Made by a program: the position numbers and the translations under genes | Part shown: piece by piece, positions 1-11,805 of the stretch | Numbering within the stretch: the stretch's first letter is position 1 | Layout of the letters: each line of letters opens with the position of its first letter | The notes under the pieces: generated by a model | The model's database searches: none | What the model saw: only the letters and a program-made list of their open reading frames with translations | What the model was told of the DNA's origin: nothing | Origin: Lycorma delicatula | Lineage: Eukaryota > Arthropoda > Insecta > Hemiptera > Fulgoridae | DNA: 64,000 nucleotides | Reading direction: 5' to 3' | Assembly (NCBI RefSeq): GCF_047948215.1 | Contig: NC_134463.1 | Span: forward strand, 57,542,201 to 57,606,200

Positions 1-1799
1 ACTTTTTATATGTCTTATTCAACTGGTGTTTAATTTACAAAAATATCTCAGTGTAGACAGGTTTGATTTAAAACCACTCATGATATGCTTGTTGCAGTAA
101 AAATGTGTTAATATTTTTTTCGATGCCAGTTAAATTAACTAATTTTCAAAATGACACAACCAATTTGGTTATGATAAGTGTTTTTGACCATTATTAATTA
201 GCAAGAAACATTCATAAATAACAATTAAGCTTTTTATTTTATAGAAAAAATGTACCTATAAATTTCAAATATATAAAATGTACAGTATAGATTATTAAGT
301 TTTGTTTAAACCTTTAAACTTACAATTTTCTTTTATTTTCAACCATCAAAGATCTTCAGTTGCATACATTGGTAGTAACTAATTGTAACTGTAAGTAGTA
401 TGTATGTCTGCATACCATTCACTGAGTTGCAAGGCAACCAACTTACCCATTTTAGTTTCAGATGGTATTGAAAAATTATAGCTGGATGTTTCATGGGTGG
501 TGCTGGTGTACTTTAACAGCAGAAATATGATTTTGCACTTATAATGGTAATTTTTTTTTTTTAAATCCGGTAGACTCACCCAGTGGTGAACAATTTTACA
601 ATCACTGGTCTGATTGTTAAGTAACTGTTAATACATTCAATGATATTGTTTAAATATAGCAACAGTGAATATAATCTAGTATTGAATTTTTATAAACAGT
701 TTTACTATACAGGCAATTAAATCCGTAAACTTATTCACATTCATCATTTCACCTAACCTATTTAATATCAATGTATCATGATATCTTGAATTACTAATGG
801 AACATTTTGTGATACTAGTAAATTTCTAAGTTTTTATAAACATCAGTCATTAATGATGGAGGATAAATGTGCAATATATTTGTATTAGAAATCATTGTAA
901 ATTTAAAAAAGAGAGTTTGAAATTTTTTTAAGTATATAAATAATCTTTATTCACTCTTAGATATTTTGAAAAAAGAAAAATAAATTAAAACAAATCGCTT
1001 TTTAAAACATGCATATATTCTTCCAGAAGAACTTTTCAAAATTTTATTTACCTCTATCATAATCAACACCACTGTTTTATTTAGAAAATTAACCATTTGT
1101 AAATTGATTTTTCAAAATTTTAATTACTTTTTATCAAGCATTCATTTCTGTTAAACGTTGTTAAAATTATTACCTGAACCAAAATTTCTACAATATAAGA
1201 GTACTAAGTGAGGTTGATAGTCATCTGACATCACAGCTAAAATGGAAGAGATAACTAGAATCGATGGTACTTTTTACAAAGTCAAGGGATTGATCATTAA
1301 ATTAAATATCTCTTTGAACTAAATCCAAAGCAATAAATTTTAAATGAAGAAAGCCACAGCATTAATCATTGTTAAAAAATATATAATAAACTGTGTATTA
1401 TTTTTTTGAGATGAAATAATTTAAACTACATAATAACACTGATGAGAAACTGTCTGTAAAAGTACACATATTAGACAAATAATTGTGAATCAATGCTGTA
1501 GACCTGTCATGTATAATTATGTTCAGAAAGAGAAGAGTTTTAGAATTACAAATGCCTATAGAAAGAAAAAGAAGATCAAAGAGATGGCATATCAACAAGA
1601 TTTGTAGTGAAAAATGAGAGAATGTAAGAGGCATATTCATAAAGGGCAGTCGACTTATTGTTAAATATTAGTGGGTCTGAACACATTTTCACACATGCAG
1701 AGCCATCCATTGGCTATTTACGAAGCTACTGCAGTTATTGTTTTGATTAAGTAGTAGTTTGCCTGCCGGTTTTCTCACTTTGGATCAAAAACGCATTTG
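1..1799. other. AT-rich tract without recognisable gene
   Basis: Only short open frames occur here, with no family motif on either strand. The small minus-strand frames at 379-579 and 1398-1640 have composition-driven Leu/Phe/Ser/Lys content and nothing I recognise. The stretch ends where mariner transposase similarity begins. Confidence 0.5.
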
Positions 1800-2513
1800 A
1801 ATGAACATTTCCAAGGCCCTGCTGGAGCAGTTTAAAACAAGTCAGATTTTTTGCATTGATTCATTACTGTAGATGAAATGTGGATCCACCAGTACACTCC
1901 TGAGAAGAAACAACAGTCAAAACAGCGGACTGCAAAGGGTGAACCTTCTCCGAAAAAGACGAAGATGGTCTGTCAGCCGGAAAGGTGATGCCGACTGTTT
2001 TTTGGGATAGTAACAAAGTTTTGTTTATCGATTATCTTCAAAAAGGTAAAACAATAACAGATATTATGCATCATTACTTGACAAGCTGAAGGCAAAAATT
2101 GAAAAAAAGAACCACATTTGAAGAAGAAGAAGAAAGTGCTTTTCCATCAGGATAATGCACCTGCTCACACTTGGACGGTTGCCATTGCTAAAATTCACAA
2201 ATTGCACTCTGAGTTGGTTGACCATTCACCATATTCACCAGATCTGGCCCCAAGCAACTTTTTTTTGTTTCCTAACCTTAAAGTTTTGCTTGGAGGAAAG
2301 AGATTTTCATCAGACGAGGAGGTGATTGCATATGTAAATGCCTATTTTGTGGAGAAAGACGCCAGCTACTGTTTGGAAGGGTTAAAGAGGTTAGAGCATT
2401 GCTGGAAATAAGTGTATCGACTTGAAAAGAGACTGCTGAAAAAATAAAACTATATTTGACAGAAAAATATGTCTTTCTATATTAGGCTCATAACTTTTCA
2501 GACAACCCTCGTA
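1800..2513 (+). mobile_element. 5'-truncated mariner-like DNA transposon (decayed transposase)
   Basis: This is the C-terminal half of a mariner (D,D34D-type) transposase read on the plus strand. The region near 1860-1900 encodes the first catalytic block, VDEMWIHQYTPEKKQQSK. The open frame 2118-2411 (97 aa) holds FHQDNAPAHT and then YSPDLAPSNFFLFPNLK, the second and third catalytic regions of mariner-type enzymes. Stops and frame changes at about 1985-2110 break the frame, so it cannot make an active enzyme. The right end reads CAGACAACCCTCGTA at 2499-2513, that is, an inverted terminal repeat starting TACGAGGGTTGTCTG. No matching left repeat was found, so the 5' half is missing. The right terminus lies about a dozen bases before the next pseudogene starts. 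Confidence 0.85.
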
Positions 2514-2524
2514 TTACTGAATTT

Positions 2525-4056
2525 ATAAATTTTATTTTGATTGTGCACTTGGGATCAAGATAAAATCTGGGCAACATGTTATTTGCATGTCGTGTTCAGT
2601 AACTCTAACTCAGTGGTTGAAGGGGAAATGATAAGCCATACTATTTGCTGTACCGATGATTTGGCATGAACCTAAGGAACACTTTACCAATAGCTCTTTT
2701 TGTATGAGAAATATATCTGGATTTTCATTCAAAAATAGAAAGTTCATAAAATATGCACATGTATAATCAGCTCTAAAGCTGGTATCACACGGAGAGGAGT
2801 TAACTGTACCTGTACCACCACTTAATCCGACAATGCTAGAACAATCTGAAGATGAAGGCAGTTGATGTAGAGGATGTTGAAGAATTTCTTCCTGTATCTG
2901 ATGAAAAATCTTCTCATTTAATTCAATAACATGAACTTAATGATTTAGTTCATGATTTAAAGTTTCAAAGCAGCAAGCTGAACTTCTGCAGCAGTGGAAT
3001 TTATTAGTGGAGAAAACAAAGATTCAACGTTTAGAGCATGAAATAAAACTCTTTCAACTTATTTTACTATGAAAAATCCATTGTGCGTTTGTACTGATGT
3101 CGATGGTCTGATGAAAGAGTTTGGAATTCAGCATATTGCTGAAGAATAGCTTATTTTTATAGACTCTTCTAAAGTTAGCATGAAAGCAGTTTATTGCATA
3201 ATGGTAACAAACACTCATTCATTCCATTAGCTCATGCAGTCGATATGAAAGAGATGTATGAAACTATGGCATCAATATTAGAAGCAATAAAATACAAAGA
3301 GCATAAGTAGCAAGTTTGCAGTGATCTAAAGTTGTAGTGAGCGTACTTCTTTGTTTACAAGGTGGGTTTATGAAATATTGTTGTTTTCTTTGTCTTTGAG
3401 ATAGTTGTGATACAAAAAGTCATTTCTAAGTAAAGAACTGACTACTCTGGCAGAACTTTGTGGTTGGTGAAAAAAATGTAAAGCATTTATCATTAACTGA
3501 GAATGGTAAAATCATACTGCCGCCACTATACATGAAACTTGAACTCATGAAACATTTTGTAAAGACACTATACAAAGATGGAACAGGATTTAATCATTTA
3601 AAAATAAGTTTTCGTAAACTAGTGATGGTAAGCTCAAGGAGGGTTTATTTATCAGTCCACAAATCAAGAAACTGCTTAAGGATTCAACTTTTGACAATAA
3701 ACTTAGTGAATATGAACTAGCTGCATGGAAGTCATTCAAAGACGTTGGTGGTTTTTTAGGCAACAGAAAAGATGAAAATTTGTTTTTTGGTTAATAAGCT
3801 GTTAGAAAACTACAAATTTTTAGGATGTAGGATGTCATTAAATATTTATTTCATACATTCCCAGCTAGACTTTTTCCCCAAAAATTTTGGCCCTGTCAGT
3901 GACAAGCAAAGAGAGCATTTCCACCAGAATATTCTGACCATGGAGCATCAGTATCAAAGAAGATGGGATCCTGGAAAGGTGGGTGACTATTGTTGGTTTT
4001 TGTTTAGAGAAACTGACCAAACATCGTACAAGTGAAAAAGTTTATCAACATATCAT
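2525..4056 (+). pseudogene. Decayed copy of a widespread uncharacterised arthropod/cnidarian protein family
   Basis: The function is unknown. Across shifting plus-strand frames I can follow: AVPMIWHEPK (about 2650); a linker with repeated Pro; LNDLVHDLK (about 2937); LMKEFGIQHIAEE and LFIDSSKVSMKAV (3100-3190); HAVDMKEMYETMASI and IKYKEHK (3235-3310); KYCCFLCL (about 3373); VGEKNVKH (3463); LPPLYMKLELMKHFVK (about 3518); and NFGPVSDKQREHF followed by an Asn-Pro/Asp-Pro-type segment and GDYCWF (3880-4000). These blocks follow the order of a protein that I recall as a multi-copy hypothetical protein in aphids, other insects and Hydra. The motif with two Cys pairs (KYCCFLC) and the His-Gln run recur in that family. 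There are many in-frame stops and several frameshifts, so this copy is dead. The family name and its mobile nature are my recollection, not shown here. Confidence 0.65.
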
Positions 4057-6689
4057 AAAAATTAAAGGTAAGGCAATTCCAATGATTTAAACTTTTAAAA
4101 ACTGCTATTTTAAAGACATTTCCAATGATTTAGACTTTTAGAAACTGTTATTTTAAAATTATATTAATGTATTTCAATTTATCTGTGTTTGTTAATTTAA
4201 CTAAATTTTAAATGGATACACACAATAATAATTTTTTTTTAAATATTGATTTCACAGTGATTTATTGGTAAATAAATCCAAAAAATAATGATGCATTTTG
4301 AATTCAACATCCCAAAATTAGTTAAAATCACCATGTACGATTCCAGATATATAAAAAATATTTCCTGTTAACTTGTGTAATTAATGAAAAATTAATCATA
4401 AAATTATAAATAATAGCAAACATTAATTTTTTTTGGACTTCAGAGTGTTCCTAATAGGTACCATATACTATATATGTACAGAGTTTTATTTATAACCATG
4501 TAATATTAAAATAGAATCTTCATTCAGTAAAATTAAAAACTGAAAAGCAGAACAGTTGATTATTAATCCGTTATCGAACACTGATTCTAAGTGAAATCAC
4601 AACAGACCCAATTATCAGTTTACTGCTGTTATTACTGACTTATATGTTATTCTGAGTTTAATTTCATTTGTTTTGATTTTTCTCCTTGCAGTGACAAAAA
4701 ATTATTATAATAAACAAAATCATTCAAGCCTGTAATTAGAAGTAGTTGTATTGAAAGAAACACAGGTTGTAATTATAGTTGTCAATAAGCAACTGATCTC
4801 TTGTTTTGAATTTTTTGTCTCAGTTACCAACTGGAAATCTCATTGATGCTTCTTCTAGGTCCATTCCTGTTCTACATTACAGGAATAAATTTCAGGTTTG
4901 TTTTTGGTTATAGGCTCAGAGGTATATCTATAATCAGCCTATATTGAATATTGGCTTAATGTTTTTCATTTGGAAAATATGTTCAAAGAAAGAAAGATAA
5001 AGTCAGTAGACAATCATTAGCCACTGACCGTACCAGTAAGCAATTTGCAGTTGAGGTAAGCTGTTTCCTATGTACTACAAATACGTGTAGTTAAAAGATG
5101 AACCAAATTATTCATTTATTTATTACTATATTATTATTATTTTTTTATATTTTTTTATGTCTAAACCTTTTTAACTGTTTGTGAGATCATCATCAGTGTT
5201 GTCTACATTTATAGTTGAAACTGCTTTGCTATCCAAAAAATCTTGCTGATTATAAGTAGGCAATAGGTTAAGTTCAACATTACAATTAAAATATAGAAAG
5301 GTTTCTGACTGATTATATTCCAGTATAGAAAAATAATGCACTTCTCATTAACAGTCAATATGTTAAATACAAGAGAAATTTTGTTATCACGTTATACGTT
5401 TCTTTCATATCGTTTTGCCACATATTAATGAGAAAAATTTTAAAGAATTACTAGTTAAATACTAAAATCAATATACGAAGAATCATAAAGTAAACTAAAC
5501 TATAAAAAAAAACAAAAAAAAAAACAATAACCAAATATTTAAGATATGAACAATAAATAATGTCAAAAACCTTAATATGTAAGCTGAAATAAGATTATGA
5601 GATTAAGCTTTTTTAAAAATAATTCATGAATATCGAATGAAAATATAGTAATATTTTCATTTAAAATCAAGCGGCATTACATTACAGCATTTTATAAATT
5701 TCATATAAACAGTAACTTACTGAGAATAGATTTTTAACTAAGCATCATTCCAGTTACTTACTTAAAGGTCAACAACAAAACTATCATAAAAAAATTTTTG
5801 GACATAAAGCATACAATCTTTTGCAAACAAGACACAATCAAATAGTTTTAGTTTGTTTTAATTATAAAGACTGAATAACAAGCAACTTTATGTTAAAAAG
5901 AAAACAAAAGAGTAACAAAACTAAGAGCCCAGAAATAAACTGATCAAAATTAAATACAGGCAAACAGTAATCAAAAGTACATGCAAATACTAAAGTATTC
6001 ATACTTTTGTTAGAATAGCAAAGACATTTTTAAATTAGGTCTGCTGTAAAATTAATGAAAAAATTTATTTCATACACAAATTCTTTAAATTTTATTACCA
6101 ATTTTTAAGTTTTATAAACTGAAACCAAGATAATGATCTAAGATTATTAATTTGAATACTTTTTTTTTACAATTTTCAATATATTGTTACAGATTAATAT
6201 TCTTCAGTAACATATGAAACATTTTAATAGTGAACAAGCATAATTTTCATATGCTGAATTTCAGTTTTGTTTTAAACATAAAAAATTGGTAAATGGGAAT
6301 TTTAAAATTTAGCTTTCATTGAACAACTTATAAACAAAAGACAGTAATTTTGCAAAATTTTCCTTAAAAACAATTTACAAATTATAATTTTTTTATTAAT
6401 TGAAAAGTTGTTCTCTTATAACTTCTATCACCAAGGGATAAACATTAAATAATTGATGTCATCACAATTAATTACTAGTTTTTTGTTTTCAAGATTCATA
6501 TATGAGACTGGGGAATGATTTTATAAAGCGATTTCCTCTGCCATCTTAGGCAGTAATTTTGCATCTGCATCTTTTCACCTGAAAAATTTGATAAAATTTT
6601 GATATAAAAATCATTTCTACAAGTTATTACACAATTTTATCCATTGACTATAAACTTTTGATGTCAGAAAAAATATATGACACTTTAAA
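4057..6689. other. AT-rich intergenic tract
   Basis: I see no coding motif, RNA gene or terminal repeat. The stretch holds A/T homopolymers (for example an A-rich run near 5503-5525) and short open frames with no family resemblance. Confidence 0.45.
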
Positions 6690-6860
6690 CCCCTTTTTTC
6701 TTGGGGTTATCTGGATGGGGTTTATCATGAATTTTATGACATTCCTAATACCATCCTACTAGAGTGAATGACGTGAAAATTTGTAGTGTATGAAAAATCC
6801 TGGACAGTACATCAGTCTGTCCAGGATTCAAACCTGGATAAATGGAATATCAATTTATTA
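6690..6860 (-). repeat. Possible tRNA-derived SINE fragment
   Basis: On the minus strand a B-box-like GGTTTGAATCC lies at about 6824-6834. It is followed by a body resembling insect SINE bodies, with an aTTTTTCATACACTACAAATTTT-type segment. The same place forms a 12-bp perfect inverted repeat, AATCCTGGACAG at 6796-6807 against CTGTCCAGGATT at 6817-6828. No convincing A box was found, so the head is missing or diverged. The body differs from the SINE family at 30.8, 32.8, 54.8 and 55.9 kb. Confidence 0.35.
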
Positions 6861-9800
6861 CGAAAATCAGATGAACATGCAAAAATATACTGAAACTAAT
6901 TCTATAAAAACCTTAAGATTAGGTTTTAAATAAATACTGCCTCTGGTACAATTTTTCATACGTGAATACATCATCAGAAGTTTGAATATGACTGTTCTTT
7001 ACACAGGATTTTTTACTGACACTGTAGTAAACTAGATACAGTTTAACAGTACATCTGACGAGCATAAGAAACAAACAATTTAAAAAGTTTCATCCTGTAT
7101 TTTAAAAGTCATATTTCATTAATTAAGTCATTTTAAAAATATCTGGGGTTCTAAAAAATATTTGCTGACTGTTTCAATTACTTTTCTGCAATTTGCCAGC
7201 GCATCACCAGAATGGAATGGAAATACTCAACTTAATGAATAAGATAGACTGACACTCAAAAGAAAATATTTTTTGAAGCTTTATAATATGTCACTTAAAA
7301 ATTAGCTAACAAGAAGATTACCTGTTTTGGAAATTAAACACTTATAAGAGACTTTTTTCTCTATCATGACATCTGTATCAGACACAAGATCAGTTCAACA
7401 TATTCATAAATCACTGAAAGTAGTTTTTTATCTTCAACATCCACTACTCAAATACTGTTAGCTTCATATAAATTTAAGCTTGAGATGACAGGAAATAATG
7501 TTATACAAATATTCATGCCTGTGATAAAGTTCCTCTTTAAGATGCAATCAGAAGGTTAGTTCTCATATTTATAATAAATGGCAAATTTGGCCCTGACATC
7601 TTTTTGAAAGTTCCACATGAGAAGAAAGTAAAAAAATAAAGGTAATATATATTCATACACATAACAGAAGGATCAATAACAGAATGCATCAATGAAGGAT
7701 CAAACAGGCACACAGTCATTGTACCAACACAATTTTAGGAGCAAACATTGGCAGTAGATGTTTAAAATTAAATGTAACATTTCTTTAATAATATTTGTCA
7801 GATTATATATTATGGATACAGATGAATATTCTCTACTGCAAAGAAACTCAGTTTATGAAATCATCATCTTTTATTACTAAAAATGCATCATGGAGGACTT
7901 CAGTCATATGATAAATTGCAATCAGATTTAGATAATATAAAATTTGAAAAGTTATTGAAGTTTTTTACTAAATTCATCTCAAAATTAGTGAAATTTACTA
8001 TTTAATGAACAGTAACAGTTACTCCACCACTGAAGTAGTGATTTTTATAAAGAATCTTCTAAAAAATAGTTTTTTATTTTGATCTTGAAATTTATGTCAA
8101 TATAGATGAAATTACTAAATCCAAAACAATATTAACAGATCTGAATGAATTTCACCACATCATTGAAAGATGTCTTGAAAGGAATTTTAGGTATATTTAT
8201 AATGCTTTTCAGATGAGCTGGACTTAAAAAGGGAATTTGATTTCTTACTTTTACTGGATTTTATTAATGAAAATTTTTAGTTATAGAAATAAAATAACTC
8301 AAAAAAAAAAAAAGAAACTGAGAACAAAAAAATCTTAAGAAATGTATGAAAATAATATTGATGAAAATAGAGAAGTAAAATGTATCATGTTTAAAAAGTA
8401 AAAATTTTAATAAAATAGTGATAATATAAAAAAATTATATTAAGATGCTCTTTAAAAATATATAATTACACCTAAAAAAAAAACCCTGCGTTATCCAACT
8501 AAGAAGAGGCAAGTATCAAAATTATCAAATACTACGAAGTATTACTTAACTAAATACCAAATTACTAAAGAATTTTATAACTATTTTTAAGTATTCATGA
8601 ATAATCTGCTTGACAATAAAAGTAAAAGTACATAGGTACTTATTTTACCACAAGGGATAATTTAAAGATAATTATGACTTATGCTACTTATAAATTTTAA
8701 AATTTAACTCTCCTACTTATAAAATCATTAATATATTTTGTGAATTAAATTTTCTGTTCTTTTCTTTGTAGGGGATGTTGGTTTTAAAAAAATCCTAGCG
8801 CTATTTAACTTTAAGTTATTTTGAAGTGAAGAATGAAAAAAAATTAATTTAAGCTACAATAACAATAGTAATGTATTGTTTTTAAGAAGAGATGATATAT
8901 AGAAAATTACAATAACTACATTTAATTTTAACACTAATAATTTTATTAATAATATAATAAACCTTTTACAAAAATTCACCACAATTTTGTATATTTAATA
9001 TATATTTATATCATTGTATCTAACATTATATTTTACAAAATAGAATTAAAAATATTTTTCTATTATATGCAATATAATAGAAAAGAAAATTTTATTCAGA
9101 CGATAACACAGACATGAAAAAACACACACAACAGAAAAGCTAGTGTTGGACAACAGTCAATTTAACTAAAATAAGAAATGTTAGAAACAGATGCACATGC
9201 AGATGAGGAAAAAAAGGACTGCCCATAAACCGTCACAATATTTTTGAAAACATTTTTATCTTCTTGCCAGTTGAGAAATACAACTTTCAAGATTTCCTTC
9301 AGCTTTCTCACATTGCATTCCAAAATGAAATTGGAAATTTACGCATTTATTTTTATGCACTAAAAGAAAGTATGCATTTAGTGGTCTAAGTAGCATGCAA
9401 TATAGAAGATCCATAATTTCATATTAGAAACATGGTTTCTTAAGTAAAATACTACCACACAAACACAGAGCAATAATTATCTCTAGTCTTTATTGCAACA
9501 TTTAAATCCTTCTAATCTAGGGAGCAATAATTGTTCGACATTAAATGGATCACTTTTTAAAAATGAATTTGACTGAAAATATCTCCAGTGTACAAATGTG
9601 AGCAGTTGTTTAACTTGTGAATGCAAATGAAAAGATTCCAATAGAAATAAATGGTCAGGTGTAATTTCTTACAGACTAATTAAACCAAAGGATATTGCAT
9701 ACACATTAATCTAATAAAAACCTTTATTTATATTTTTCTTCATGAAACTAAGGTTACCAGTATCAATTTGAATTTAGTGCCTAATGAATTTAATGAACAC

Positions 9801-11660
9801 AAAGGAAAGCATCTGCTATGCTTCTTACACTACCAGCCAAGTTATAAAGGATAAAAAGATTTCTTCAGTAGAGTTATTATTAAATATTGAACATAAATTC
9901 AACCCAATAAATTAGATAACAGGAATCCATGATATGAAAAAGTGATTAATTCACAAAATGAACATAAAAGGAAACTGTGCTGAAAGGTTGAGAAATTTTT
10001 CAGAATTCAAAATTCCACTTGTTTGGAAGCTGGAAGAACATCCTTCAGGATAATGATTTTAATTTAGTTGAAGTGAAAACAAGGCTATGCATTGGCCGAC
10101 AAATACAGATTTAATCTTTACAGAAACAGTATTTTTAAACTAGTGCCATTTTGAAAAATATTTAAACTAGCTGAAGAATTATGTAAAAATGATTCTGCTT
10201 TTCAATTGAATGTATGCAGAATAAAACTTTAATTTACTTCAACTGTACCTTGTCTTGGAACTATCCTTGCTAACATCTGTGTAGTGAAACAAATTAAATT
10301 GTTACCAAAAAGGTTATGTTTTAAAAATATTTTATTAAAAGTCAATCAGCAATATTTACTTCTATACAAATAAGTAGAAATAAGATGTACTGTACATCAG
10401 TGATAACATGGATGATTACATTATCATTTTATATTCAGTATTAGGCAAATTTTTTAAAACCAAATTTGGGAAAAAATTCTTCTCAAAATGAAAAAAGAGG
10501 CAAACTAATATTTAATGATTTACACATAATATTTCTTGAATATAAAATGTGAACATCAATTTTGATTCTATTCTAAAGAGAAAAGCCATAATCTATGCTT
10601 ATAAATTAGGTTTTTTGTTTAAAAAACCTGACTAGGGCAATTCAATACTAGTGAAAGCTAGTTTGAGAACCTTTAGAAAAGATCAAATCTGTGTAGCTTA
10701 TTGGTTAAGGAGGATACAGATACTACAGATGGCAATAACAAAGAAAAAATTGAAAGGTTGTTTGCCTCATTGTTTATGGTGATGTAGCATAAATTTTTAA
10801 TCATGATGAAATAAAGTGAAAGAGAATATCTCAACAAATATTCATTACACATTAAGAAAAATTAATTCCTGGCTACAAAGTGAAAAAAAGCATCAGTTTA
10901 CTTCATTTTTCTGTAGAAATGGTATTGTTGATTTCAAATTAAAATTGTTACTATCTTATAAATCAGACAACCATCATGCTTTCAAGGTGTAGACAAGGAA
11001 AAGCAACATTCTAAAGTTTCTGTAACAAGACTAATACAAAATTGTTTCAAACTGGAATTAAGACATTCAGAAAAATAAAATATTGGGCATAATAACCTTG
11101 GTGCAGGACATCCCCCTGTAAACCCTCAAATCTTCATAACACACTTAACTCCTCCAAATACAACATTGCTAATTCAACCAATGGGAAAAATAGACCTTCT
11201 CATCATTATGTAAATAATACACACAATAACGTATAGTAAGATCCTCACTATGGCATTAAAGACTTATTGCTATATTAAAGTTTTAATATTTATGGTAAAT
11301 TTTTCTCAGGGTGTAAAGGATAAGTTAGGTTATTCTAATTTTCAGCAGTTTTGGAGAATTTCAGTAATGTAGAGGTTAGAAATGGAACAAAATAGAAGAT
11401 ATGCTAACAGATGTTTGGAAGGAAGTGAATGAATTAGGTAGCCTAATGATTTTATGAAAATAACATTGAAGAAATGTTGAAAAGGGGAAATTTATGTTTG
11501 GATTAAAAAAATCATGTGAGGGTGAGTTGGTGCCACTGGGTAGCACTTAGAAAAGTATGAACTGAATACCAACATATGCTGTGACTTAGCTTTCAACCGA
11601 CAAGTACAATGCAGCAACCATGGTTAACATATGAAAAGGAAGTTAATACAATAAAAGGAG
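6861..11660. other. AT-rich intergenic tract
   Basis: No exon, transposase or RNA gene could be supported. The sequence is 70-80% A+T by eye, with homopolymers and short frames only. A minus-strand frame of 60 codons at 7537-7719 has no recognisable feature. Confidence 0.45.
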
Positions 11661-11670
11661 CCTTTCTCCT

Positions 11671-11741
11671 TAGAAAAAATTTTATCCTAAGAAAAAATAT
11701 AGAAAAAAATTTTATCCTAATAGAAAAAATTTTTATCCTAA
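11671..11741 (+). repeat. Three tandem-like copies of a 20-21-bp unit upstream of a LINE
   Basis: The unit TAGAAAAAATTTTATCCTAA occurs at 11671-11690, 11700-11720 (one extra A) and 11721-11741 (one extra T). The first two copies are separated by 9 bases and the last two abut. They sit 65 bp before the first LINE frame and may be 5' repeats of that element or a slippage product. Confidence 0.7.
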
Positions 11742-11805
11742 CAGACTAAAGACTATAGTCTGGAATATTAAAGATAAATAAGTTCAAAAAATTAGGGAGA
11801 AACTG

